Part shown: in pieces, positions 1 to 9,419 of the stretch
Layout: each line of letters opens with the position of its first letter
How positions within the stretch are numbered: the stretch's first letter is position 1
Source of the DNA: Musa acuminata AAA Group
Lineage: Eukaryota > Streptophyta > Magnoliopsida > Zingiberales > Musaceae
Assembly: GCF_036884655.1 (NCBI RefSeq)
Contig: NC_088330.1
Span: forward strand, 28,212,001-28,276,000
Direction: 5' to 3'
Length of the DNA: 64,000 nucleotides
Position numbers and translations under genes: made by a program
The notes under the pieces: generated by a model
The model's database searches: none
What the model saw: the letters and a program-made list of their open reading frames with translations, nothing else
What the model was told of the DNA's origin: nothing

Positions 1-71
1 CCTATAGTTCATGATGATCATAGGGGAGATGAACAAGAAGAATGTGGTGAGAATACTAGTGATGATACACC
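1..71 (+). pseudogene. Copia pol relic, 5' piece (integrase-RT linker)
   Basis: This open stretch reads as an acidic linker of the kind found between integrase and reverse transcriptase in Ty1/copia polyproteins. It stops exactly at the target-site duplication of the nested element that begins at base 72, and the same reading frame resumes at 4608 after that element. It is therefore the left half of one copia pol gene split by a later insertion. The rest of its 5' part lies outside the window. Confidence 0.7.
67..71. repeat. Target-site duplication ACACC (left)
   Basis: ACACC directly precedes the TG of the left LTR and is repeated exactly at 4603-4607 after the CA of the right LTR. A 5 bp duplication is the normal footprint of LTR-retrotransposon integrase. 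Confidence 0.9.
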
Positions 72-1188
72 TGCTAGTCATAGGTGCCCAGCAAGCCAAT
101 CACGTGAGTGATGACATGTGTGACTTGATACAGAATCTTTTTGCTTATTATATTTTGGCGTATATCACTTTATAACTATTGCATAAATGCATACATATAT
201 TGTGATGTCCTTGGATTTGTGCAATGGGAATCGGATCGTGATGAGATCACGATAATGAGATCGATTCACCTTTAAACACATATCCTAAATAATCCCGGTC
301 ATAGGTTACTCGAGAGGGACATCGTGATAACCGGATAGACTGGTGTGTTGTATACTCGTCCATATGATGGATGCAGCTGGTCTCATAGCTGCTCGTGTAG
401 GGACACTAGGGATACAGTACAGGTGCTCATTAGAGAATGAGTTCACTAATTGATTCGCTTACGGAATGCTGGATGGTTGATGATACCTTATTGTGAGACA
501 GTGATTCCGTAGTCCTAGTGGTGTATCTGGTCCTTAGACTTGAGACACCAAGGATGTCCTGTATGAGTGCTCCACTCTTTGATACCAGACTTATAGGTTT
601 GGCTGTCCCAGATCTAGTACAGCTGGTCATTGGGAGTGGTAGTCGACCTTACGAGGGCTATTGAGTGTCGATAGAGGATCATCCACTCTCGGCGTCATGA
701 GAGGAATATCCCATGTGTTCTTGCTCAGACAAATCCCTGGCCAGGGTCATTCGGGTTGAGAGAGAAAGAGTTCTCCGGGAGAATCCGATTAGAGCGAGAC
801 TCGAGTAGAAACCGTATGGGTCTGACAGCACCATGCTCAATATACGGTCTCTGGGATATTAGATGGATGAGGGACTATAGGTACACGGTAACTGAGGACA
901 GACAGGTCCAATGGATTGGATTCCCCTGTATCGTCTGGGGACTACGGCGTAGTGGCCTAGTACTTCCGTAGTCGATGAGTCAAATGAATAATTCACTGAG
1001 TTAGAAGGAGTTCTGACAGGTATGACTCACGGCCAGCTCGATATTGGGCCTAGAGGGTCACACACATATGGTAGGCATTGCGATGAGTAGAGGTTCGGAT
1101 AAGAGATATCCGACGGAGCCCTTGTCTTATTGGATGCAGATCCAATACCCACTAGGGGAGGACCCATTAGGGTTTGACAGGGGACCTC

Positions 1189-1196
1189 TATAAATA
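1189..1196 (+). promoter_or_regulatory. LTR TATA box
   Basis: TATAAATA follows a GC-richer stretch in the LTR. The same motif is at 4240-4247 in the other LTR. The position fits the end of U3, so transcription would start about 30 bp downstream. Confidence 0.65.
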
Positions 1197-1280
1197 GGAG
1201 GGATTCAGAGCCTCATAGGCTAGAGTCTTTGCTTGCCTTTCCTGTTCTCCTCTTCCTCTCCACCTCAGATCAGGCCTGGA

Positions 1281-1550
1281 GTTTTTGAGGAGCGTCGTCG
1301 CAACCCTGCTGTGTGGATCACCGCTAGAGAGGAGGACGCTTGACCTCCTTTACCCTCTCCTAAGGATCTGCAAGGAAACAGGGATATACGATCTCCCTAT
1401 GTAACACAATCTACTGTTTTTGAGGAGCGTCGTCGCAACCCTGCTGTGTGGATCACCGCTAGAGAGGAGGACGCTTGACCTCCTTTACCCTCTCCTAAGG
1501 ATCTGCAAGGAAACAAGGATATACGATCTCCCTAGGTAACACAATCTACT
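1281..1550 (+). repeat. 135 bp tandem duplication in the 5' LTR only
   Basis: The unit starting GTTTTTGAGGAGCGTC at 1281 is repeated almost exactly at 1416. The 3' LTR has a single copy (from about 4331). It lies downstream of the TATA box, so it would be in the transcribed R/U5 leader. Confidence 0.9.
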
Positions 1551-1668
1551 CTATACGCAGTTTCATGTTTCGCGGATTTTTACGACGAACATGTTTTTGG
1601 GAATCGGGGATTTTGTTTTCTTGTTCTTTCGCTACGCATGTGATGTCGCCCCCATGATTTCCCAACAG

Positions 1669-1680
1669 TGGTATCAGAGC
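1669..1680 (+). other. Primer-binding site (initiator Met-tRNA)
   Basis: TGGTATCAGAGC lies just after the 5' LTR. This is the classic plant LTR-retrotransposon primer site complementary to the 3' end of initiator methionine tRNA. Confidence 0.9.
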
Positions 1681-2636
1681 GAGGTTGTTCGTGCGAATGA
1701 TTGGTTTTGAACTGCGTGTGTTGTGTTTAGGAAGAATTTTGACGTCAAAATCGTTGACGCAAAAGCGAGAAAGGGCAGCAACAGTTGCTGCCCTCGATCT
1801 GCGTGCGTGAAGCGCAGCCGAAGGCGGGCAGCACAGGTTTTCTGGGAAAAAGACAGTTTTGCCCCTCGGAATTTGAGAAATTCCAGTTTCTATCTTTTGT
1901 CCAAATTACGAAAATACCCCTATAAATTCAGAAATTCCCTACATGTCCCTGATTTCAGAAAATATTAATTAATTAAAAGGTTTAGTTGATTATTATTTTT
2001 ATTATTATCTAGTAGTCCTACATGATGATGATTATTTATACATGTGATGTATGATGTGTGGACGGATGATCATGGACCGTGTGATGTGTGTACTTGTGAT
2101 TATTATTATTGAGGTCTGCGAGCCTCCATTATATTTCTCGTTTATTGTCGGGCCTACGTGCCTATGATTAAGTTGTAATCACATGAGGAGACGCAGCGGG
2201 AGCGTGGATGCGATAGCGGGACTCACGAGACGGACGATCGTGATGCATGAAGATGCATCAAGATGTCGACGGAACCAACGAGGATGAGATGGACGATCAC
2301 AGGGCATGGAGATGCACCGTTGCACACATAGATCTTGATGTGAGTGATTAGGCCTACTGGCTCGGGCCTAATCATATTAGGTTGTGGTCCATGATCATCT
2401 GGTGTGATTGCTTATACACATACTAGATAAGTATATATATTTGCATGCGATGTAGATATATATTAAATATGTATATGTGTGACATGTAATATAGGAGACC
2501 AAATCTTAGAAACATCTCTCGATAATATTAAGTCGGTAAACGTGAGGCAATTAGATTGACCCACGTGGCTTTCCATCGTTATGAGTAGGAACCGATTCCC
2601 GATGTAGGTTGAGTTGGTCGAGCCAGTAGGATTGAA
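1681..2636 (+). other. Non-coding internal region of the nested element
   Basis: No gag, protease, integrase or RT reading frame can be seen here. The short open frame at 1723-1968 has no recognisable motif. The block looks like the filler that replaced the coding region in a deletion derivative. Confidence 0.6.
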
Positions 2637-3108
2637 GGCTACACTGACTCAAGTTTTCAATCTGATGTCGATGATAGCAAGTCGAATTCAGGGTATGTGT
2701 ACACCTTGAATGGAGGAGCAGTGTGCTGGAAGAGTTCCAAGCAAGATACCACTGTTGACTCGACCACAGAGGCGGAGTACATTGCTGCATTAGATGTAGC
2801 AAAAGAGGGAGTCTGGGTGAAGAAGTTCATCACAGATTTGGGAGTCATGCCGGGTAGCGAGGAGCCGATCTCCTTATATTGCGACAACTATGGGGCGATT
2901 ACTCGAATAAGGGAACTCGGGTCTCATCAGAAGTGTTCTGAGGAGGTTCCACCTTATCAGAGAGATCGTAACCCGAGGATATGTAGCAGTGGAAAGAGTT
3001 CCATCCGAAGATAACATTGCAGATCCACTGACAAAGCCGTTGTCTTATTTTGTCTTTGAGCGTCACAGGGGTCTGATGGGGATCAGACACATAGGTGATT
3101 GGCTTTAG
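2637..3108 (+). pseudogene. Copia RNase H remnant
   Basis: Reading in frame from 2637, the copia RNase H pattern is visible: an early YTDSS (first catalytic Asp), then SGYVYTL, TEAEYIAA (catalytic Glu) and LYCDN (second Asp). A frameshift near 2900-2940 moves the remainder to another frame, where the C-terminal pattern NIADPLTKPL is readable and ends at a stop near 3106, just before the polypurine tract. It is the only recognisable coding part of the nested element and is not functional by itself. Confidence 0.85.
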
Positions 3109-3122
3109 GTCAAGTGGGAGAT
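3109..3122 (+). other. Polypurine tract
   Basis: GTCAAGTGGGAGAT lies immediately before the TG of the 3' LTR. It is the expected plus-strand priming site of a copia element and fixes the element's orientation as plus. Confidence 0.85.
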
Positions 3123-4602
3123 TGCTAGTCATAGGTGCCCAGCAAGCCAATCACGTGAGTGATGGCACGTGTGACTTGATACAGAATCTTTTTGCTTATT
3201 ATATTTTGGCGTATATCACTTTATAACTATTGCATAAATGCATACATATATTGTGATGTCCTTGGATTTGTGCAATGGGAATCGGATCGTGATGAGATCA
3301 CGATAATGAGATTGATTCACCTTTAAACACATATCCTAAATAATCCCGGTCATAGGTTACTCGAGAGGGACATCGTGATAACCGGATAGACTGGTGTGCT
3401 GTATACCCGTTCATATGATGGATGCAGCTGGTCTCATAGCTGCTCGTGTAGGGACACTAGGGATACAGTACAGGTGCTCATTAGAGAATGAGTTCACTAA
3501 TTGATCCGCTTACGAAATGCTGGATGGTTGATGATGCCTTATTGTCAGACAGCGATTCCGTAGTCCTAGTGGTGTATCTGGTCCTTAGACTTGAGACACC
3601 AAGGATGTCCTGTATGAGTGCTCCACTCTTTGATACCAGACTTATAGGTTTGGCTGTCCCAGATCTAGTACAGCTGGTCATTGGGAGTGGTAGTCGACCT
3701 TACGAGGGCTATTGAGTGTCGATAGAGGATCATCCACTCTCGGCGTCATGAGAGGAATATCCCATGTGTTCTTGCTCAGACAAATCCCTGGCCAGGGTCA
3801 TTCGGGTTGAGAGAGAAAGAGTTCTCCGGAAGAATCCGATTAGAGCGAGACTCGAGTAGAAACTGTATGGGTCTGACAGCACCATGCTCAATATACGGTT
3901 TCTGGGATATTAGATGGATGAGGGACTATAGGTACACGGTAACTGAGGACAGACAGGTCCAATGGATTGGATTCCCCTGTATCGTTTGGGGACTACGGCG
4001 TAGTGGCCTAGTACTTCCGTAATCGATGAGTCAAGTGAATAATTCACTGAGTTAGAAGGAGTTCTGACAGGTATGACTCACGGCCAGCTCGATATTGGGC
4101 CTAGAGGGTCACACACATATGGTAGAAATTACGATGAGTAGAGGTTCGGATATGAGATATCCGACGGAGCCCTTGTCTTATTGGATGCAGATCTAATACC
4201 CACTAGGGGAGGACCCATTAGGGTTTGACAGGGGACCTCTATAAATAGGAGGGATTCAGAGCCTCATAGGCTAGAGCTTTTGCTTGCCTTTCCTATTCTC
4301 CTCTTCCTCTCCACCTCATATCAGGCCTGGAGTTTTTGAGGAGCGTCGTCGCAACCCTGCTGTGTGGATCACCGCTAGAGAGGAGGACGCTTGACCTCCT
4401 TTACCCTCTCCTAAGGATCTGCAAGGAAACAGGGATATACGATCTCCCTAGGTAACACAATCTACTCTATACGCAGTTTCATGTTTCGCGAATTTTTGCG
4501 CACCAATCTTCGTACGACGACGAACATCTTTTTGGGAATCGGGGATTTTGTTTTCTTGTTCTTCCGCTGCGCATGTGATGTCGCCCCCATGATTTCCCAA
4601 CA
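3123..4602 (+). repeat. 3' LTR of nested element
   Basis: Nearly identical to 72-1667, starting TGCTAGTCATAGG and ending CCCAACA, followed at once by the ACACC duplication. It has one copy of the 135 bp unit that is doubled in the 5' LTR. Its TATA box is at 4240-4247. Confidence 0.92.
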
Positions 4603-4607
4603 ACACC
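4603..4607. repeat. Target-site duplication ACACC (right)
   Basis: Matches 67-71 exactly. It closes the nested element. Confidence 0.9.
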
Positions 4608-5580
4608 TACAGTTGATGATGCTGAACCAACTGAACAGGCACCTCCACCACCAGTTGAGATTCCATTGAGAAGACCCACTAGAGAGCGACAACCCTCTAC
4701 CAGATATCCTCCACATGAGTATGTTATGCTTACTGACGGGGGAGAGCCAAAAACTTACCAAGAAGCTATTCTACATTAGAATAAGAATGAGTGGGTTAAA
4801 GCCATGCAAGAAGAGATGAGATCCCTGCTTGAGAACCACACCTATGACTTGGTAAAGTTGCCTAAAGAGAAGAAAGCTCTCAAGAATAAGTGGATTTATA
4901 AATTAAAGACTAAAAATAATAGCTCACAACAGAGATACAAGGCACGACTAGTTGTGAAAAGATTCAGTCAGAAGAAAGGTATTGACTTTGAAGAAATATT
5001 TTCTCCAATTGTGAAAATGTCCTCTATCCAAGTTGTTCTTGGTTTGGCTGCCCGCTTGAATTTAGAAGTTGAACAACTTGATGTGAAAACAGTATTTCTT
5101 CATGGTGACTTAGAAGAAGAAATTTACATGGAGCAACCAGAAGGTTTCAAAGTCAAGGGAAAAGAAAATCTGGTATGTAAGCTTAAGAAAAGCTTATATG
5201 GACTCAAACAGGCACCTAGACAGTGGTACAAGAAGTTTGATTCCTTTATGATGAGCCAAGGGTATGATAGAACCACATCTGATCATTGTGTGTTTATGAA
5301 GAAATTTTCAGATGATGATTTTATTATTTTACTGCTATTTGTTGATGATATGTTGATTGTTGGCCATGATGTTGGAAAAATTGGTAAGCTTAAAAGAGAG
5401 CTAAGTAAGTCTTTTGCCATGAAAGACTTGAGATCGGTGAAATAAATACTTGGCATGAAGATTCTTCGTGATAGGAAGAAAAGGAAGATTTGGCTATCTC
5501 AGGAGACTTACGTTGAAAAGGTTCTTGAAAGATTCAACATGAATAAAGCCAAAGCAGTTTATTCCCCACTTGCAGGTCAT
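4608..5580 (+). pseudogene. Copia reverse transcriptase relic (host of nested element)
   Basis: This is the downstream half of the pol gene begun at 1-71. After a Pro-rich linker, the copia RT is readable through DVKTVFLHGDLEEEIYMEQP, LYGLKQAPRQWYKKF and the catalytic FVDDM motif near 5340-5352. The open frame 4804-5445 covers most of the RT. In-frame stops occur near 4777 (TAG where a Gln is expected) and at 5443 (TAA in the KQILGMK region, again an expected Gln). Homology fades at about 5580, before RNase H, where it meets a minus-strand LTR. The family is Tork/Tnt1-like by motif style. It is inactive. Confidence 0.88.
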
Positions 5581-5593
5581 TGAAAACCTGCTT

Positions 5594-5604
5594 CTCTGAT
5601 ACCA
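5594..5604 (-). other. Primer-binding site, minus-strand element
   Basis: CTCTGATACCA is the reverse complement of the initiator Met-tRNA primer site. It lies two bases left of the LTR that starts at 5607, so that LTR is the 5' LTR of a minus-oriented element whose internal part is lost. Confidence 0.8.
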
Positions 5605-5606
5605 CT

Positions 5607-6265
5607 TGTTGGGAAAAAATCTGTTAAAGCGGAATATTCTTTTCCCTCTTTGTGTATCAAAATGGGTTCATCATCAAAATACCAACTTGATATCCAAATG
5701 TAAAAATCAACCAGCACAGCATAAATAATAGAATAAATAATCAATCATACTGTGAGACCAAATCTTTTAACGTGAAAAACCCAATGTGGGAAAAATCACG
5801 GGACCGTAGTCCACCTCAAACTTCCACTATCAATAATAATGATAACAGATTTACAGTATGTCTTCTCTAGAATAACTAGAGGATCAGTATAACATCAAGA
5901 ATATAAATCTTGACTCTGCCATATTGGATCTCCTCAAATGAAAATTTTAGATCTTACAGAGTGAATATCACAGGAAAGTACCTTAGAGAGGGTAAACTGT
6001 AGATCAACACCGTTAGGATTATAGAGTTTGCTGCAAGGATTCTCCACATAAAATTTGGGCCGAAACTGACAATGTTTGGCCACCGATCGTCAAGCAGAAA
6101 ACTCAAAAACCTTACTTTCTCTCTCATCTTTTCTCTGCACGCCACCGCACACGTTCACTGTGCACTCTCTTGCAAGCTACACTGCACACACTTCACCACC
6201 GAACCCTATCTCTCTTAATCATTGATTTGGGCTCCGAACGCCCAATTGTCCGGCTGGACACAACA
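5607..6265 (-). repeat. 5' LTR of a truncated minus-strand copia element
   Basis: The block runs from TGTTGGGAAAA to GACACAACA (TG...CA) with the primer-binding site on its left. No matching second LTR is in the window. Its right edge at 6265/6266 is exactly where identity with the second P450 region (from about 22506) begins, so it inserted at, or marks the break of, the P450 duplication. Confidence 0.78.
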
Positions 6266-6685
6266 CTCTCTTCAATTATCGTATCTTATTTTCATCTTTA
6301 ACTAAGCATGAGATTCCAGTGGATCGATCTATTGACGACGTGGATGCATGAGACTTGCAGTGGGATATGTCCGGGATAAAATATAAAGCCAACATTAAAA
6401 AGTTATATCCAATCACGTGATCCTCGTTTTGTGGATCCAACATCGATGAATCAGTTGGGCCAGCTGTAGATCCAAGTAGAATAGATAGAGAACACAAATG
6501 GTGGCCTCAATTCTTTTCTAGGTTCAACTTTTATGGAAACCCTATTTCCAATCATAACTTTAACTTGGACGCAAATGCTAACATGAACATGAAAGCCAAT
6601 TCACTTGAAATTTGTTCGTAAGCGGCATCTTCTTGCTTTGGCAGAGCTCACGGTGGAAGATTAACTTGACAAGATGAATCCTAGT

Positions 6686-8288
6686 CTAACAGCATTTAGT
6701 GGGAACGGCCATAGCTTTGAGCGGAGAAGCCATGATCAAGGTGAGTCCAAACTTCTCCTCCATGTCCAAATCCCCTGGCTCTACCCCTTCCGGCAGCCTC
6801 CACTCGAACCTCTGCAGCATGGACGCCAGCATGAGGTGCACCATCCGGTACGCCAATGGCAGTCCGGGGCAGATCCGGCGTCCCGCTCCGAACGGTATGA
6901 GCTCCAAGTCGCGGCCCCTGAAGTCCACCTCGCTGTTCAAGAACCTCTCCGGCAAGAACTCCTCCGGCTCCGTCCACGCGCTGCTGTCTCGCCCGATCGC
7001 CCAGACATTGATGAGCACCCGCGTGCCCTCCGGTATCTCGTAGCCGTGCAGCTCCACGGTGGCTTCTGCTAAGCGAGGCAACAGAAGTGGCGCCGGTGGG
7101 TGCAGACGCAGCGTCTCCTTGACCGTGGCTTGCAGGTAGGGGAGTGAACCGATGTCCGCTTCCTCCACTGCTCTTGCGAAGCCGATAACTCGGCCGATCT
7201 CCTCACGCACTTTCGCCATGGTCCGGGGATTACGAAGCAGCTCCGCCATCGCCCATTCCACGGTTCTCGAGCTCGTGTCGCTCCCCGCCACAAATATGTC
7301 CTGCCAAATCAAAGCCATTTCGTGGTTTAGATGTCGTAGGAATAGAGTTTGCCCCATCACCGTTACTCGTTCGAGAATGTATCCTCACCGAAAATAAAGA
7401 TTTCAGTGCTTGTCGATCGAACTTGGTGCCGTCTCCCTGCACTTGGTGTTCGAGGAGCTCATCCAGGAAATCATTGCGGGCGGTGGTTCGATCTCGTTCC
7501 CTGTGTAGCCGCCGATCTATTTGCTCATCGAAGATGTCATGCAGCCTCTTGAAGTATTTGGTGGAACGGCGACGAATGCCCTGCGGGTCGAGCTTTGCGA
7601 GCAGTGGGAAGTAATCGGACAGGTTCGCCCGCCCAGCTTCCTCCGTGATCCCCTCCACCACTTGCTTGAATTCTTGCGCGGACTCAGCGTAGAGATCGAC
7701 GAGATCCACGGAGAAGACGGTGCGAGAAATTAAATTCAGCGTGGTGCTGAACGCCACGTGCCCGACGTGAACCAGCAAGCCCTTGGACGTGCTGTCAGAG
7801 ATGTACTGCATCAGTTCCTGTACCTTTTCGCGCCGAAGGGACTGGTAGCTGTCGAGTCTTTCTGCAGTAAAGAGCTGGGTTTTACAGATTCTACGCAGTT
7901 TCCGCCATCGTTGGCACGGCGGAAGCCACACCATGGAGGCCTCGCTCTGGTCCAACACGCGAACAGCTTCTGGGATCCAGCGACTGGAGAGCACTGCATC
8001 GTTCTTCTGCAGGATTTCTCCTGCCATTTCCGGGGAGGAGACGAACACGGTGGTCACTCGACCGAGGCGGAGGGTCATGACTGGGGAATATAGCTTGGCG
8101 AGGCGGGCGAGGGAACGGTGGGGTTTGTCTCCGAGCTCGAACAGGTTGCCGACAACTGGAAGTGGAGTCGGCCCAGGTGGAAGCTGGTGACCGCCGGACT
8201 TCGATGACCTCTTTGCGGCTCTAGAAAGAAGAAGAAGAGAAAGGACGGAGACACCGAGAGAAAGAAGCAGCCACAGAGAGGACTCCAT
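6686..8288 (-). CDS. Cytochrome P450, CYP76-like, copy A
   Basis: Exon 1 is 8288-7389 and exon 2 is 7300-6686, with an 88 bp GT-AG phase-0 intron (7388-7301), giving 504 residues, normal for the family. Residues 1-22 are a hydrophobic membrane anchor, followed by a basic stop-transfer stretch and the proline hinge LPPGPTPLP (36-44). The I-helix AGSDTS is at 305-310, the ExxR helix ETLR at 362-365, the PERF region near 417-420, and the heme loop FGAGRRICPG carries the cysteine ligand C444. Sequence style (GDKPHRSLA, DPQG, CPGLPLA) points to CYP76, whose members hydroxylate monoterpenols or diterpenes at the ER with a P450 reductase. The true substrate cannot be read here. The frame stays open upstream to 8483, but the ATG at 8288 starts the anchor and is preferred. 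It differs from copy B at residues 267 (Arg) and 470 (Pro). Confidence 0.93.
7301..7388 (-). other. Intron of P450 copy A
   Basis: On the minus strand the donor is TCG|GTGAGG and the acceptor TTTGGCAG|GAC. Removing it joins the exon 1 end to the I-helix exon in frame, at the usual place for the single intron of A-type plant P450 genes. Confidence 0.9.
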
Positions 8289-8340
8289 CACGACTGCAGA
8301 GAAGGGAACCACCAAGACGAAGGTGGAGGGGATAAAGGTG

Positions 8341-8418
8341 AGCCATATACGTAAGCGTCTTGGTCTCTGAAGTCTGTTAGCCGCCACAAGGCGAAAAGAT
8401 GTAGGAAATTTAATTATA
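8341..8418 (-). promoter_or_regulatory. Upstream region of P450 copy A with TATA-like sites
   Basis: On the minus strand a TATAATTAA motif (8410-8418), about 125 bp before the ATG, is shared with copy B. A second TATA-like site near 8346 (GTATATGG) is present only in copy A, because copy B carries a cluster of changes there. Which site is used is not shown by the sequence. Confidence 0.35.
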
Positions 8419-8479
8419 GTCTCAGGTGGCCAAATCTTCTGCCCTACCAGAGTTGTGCTGAGATAGCCCGCATTCCTAT

Positions 8480-8912
8480 CCAATCACAAGTTAGGTGGAC
8501 TCGATTAGCTAAGGAGATGTTGGAATAACGCGATTCCAGACTTTCCTTTCGCAACACGGAATTGGTACGAGGAGCCATCACGTGAATCACATAGTCAATA
8601 AGATATTAAGGAAAGCACTATATTTGTGTACGAATATAGATGAACGAGCCACATTGACATAATTATTAATTGGGAAGAAATATAAGAGATTAGTCTCCAA
8701 TCACAAGTTAGGTGGACTCGATTAGCTAAGTAGACGGTATCATAACGCAATTCCACACTTTGCTGATCGCAACACAGAGAATTGGTAAGAGGAGCAATTA
8801 GGTGAATCACATTGTTAATAAGATATTAAGAAAAGCACTATGTTTGTGTAAGAATATGGATGAACGAGCTACATTGACACAATTATTAATCGGGAAGAAA
8901 TATAGGAGATTA
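8480..8912. repeat. 217 bp tandem duplication upstream of P450 copy A
   Basis: Two diverged copies (8480-8696 and 8697-8912) both begin CCAATCACAAGTTAGG and contain GGTGGACTCGATTAGC and GATATTAAG..AAAGCAC. Copy B has the same arrangement (24722-25090), so the tandem duplication predates the duplication of the P450 region. Confidence 0.85.
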
Positions 8913-9419
8913 TGACAAGAAAGTCGTCGTTGACCAGCAGCAAATGTGGAAAAAAAAAAAGATCATATTTTTCACACTGTACATAAATCATATGTTTTTG
9001 ATTTGGTAATAATACCTTAAATTTTATCACAGCAAAAGAATAACTTGCAAACCCATCTCATGTTTAAAATCTATCACAACAGCAACAACAATACACCAGT
9101 AAAATCCTACCGCTTTGAGGATGATTTGATAGATGCTTTGTTATCTCAATAAGTTTAGAGAATTTAATTTTTTATTTATAATTTTTATTAATATTTTTTA
9201 GATCTTTTTTTTTGCCTCTCCTCCTATCATTAATGCTAAATTAAATATTTTACCTCTTCTATCATATTTATAGATCCCCCGGTCACATATTTATATCATC
9301 TTAAATAATTTTATCTTATTATATATTTTATTAAAATAATATCTAATTATTTATAAATAAAAATATTTTTTTAAAATTTTAAAGTAACTTCATATATCCA
9401 CCTCAATATTCAAATCTCA
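8913..9419. other. AT-rich stretch, nothing recognised
   Basis: Low-complexity AT-rich DNA with an A-run near 8950. No coding or repeat signal that I can name. Confidence 0.5.

Larger units (their letters stand above)
72..1667 (+). repeat. 5' LTR of nested element
   Basis: Begins TGCTAGTCATAGG and ends CCCAACA, with the primer-binding site two bases away. It is about 115 bp longer than the 3' LTR (3123-4602). The difference is explained by a 135 bp tandem duplication (1281-1550) and a missing block of about 20 bp near 1580. Confidence 0.92.
72..4602 (+). mobile_element. Complete but pol-deleted copia-type LTR retrotransposon, nested
   Basis: The element has two long LTRs (72-1667 and 3123-4602), a primer-binding site matching initiator Met-tRNA at 1669, a polypurine tract at 3109-3122 and a perfect 5 bp target duplication. 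The internal region is only about 1.45 kb and keeps just the 3' end of pol (RNase H). Gag, protease, integrase and RT are missing, so it could only have moved with enzymes from another element. It sits inside an older copia pol gene (1-71 and 4608-5580). The LTRs are very similar apart from a tandem duplication and a 20 bp gap, so the insertion is fairly recent. Confidence 0.92.
6266..8912. repeat. Segmental duplication, copy A (P450 region)
   Basis: Bases 6266 to about 8340 match 22506 to about 24580 at a constant offset of 16,240. I see no differences in the 420 bp 3' flank and about five in the coding sequence plus intron. Similarity continues to about 8870 but falls to roughly 94 percent beyond about 8470. 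The unit holds one complete P450 gene with its promoter region. Confidence 0.93.

Noticed and set aside
756..971. Paired 71-codon frames in the nested element's LTRs (also 3807-4022)
   Set aside because: Present in both LTRs because they are copies. No motif, and in U3 non-coding sequence.
1669..1680. tRNA gene fragments suggested by tRNA-like sequence at LTR borders
   Set aside because: Only the 12-base primer-binding sites match initiator Met-tRNA. No tRNA body is present.
6674..8190. Plus-strand open frames opposite the P450 genes (also 22914-24430)
   Set aside because: They are shadows of GC-rich coding sequence on the minus strand and carry no domain.
8289..8483. N-terminal extension of P450 copy A (open frame to 8483)
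   Set aside because: The extension has no P450 character, copy B does not share it in sequence or frame, and the ATG at 8288 begins the expected membrane anchor.
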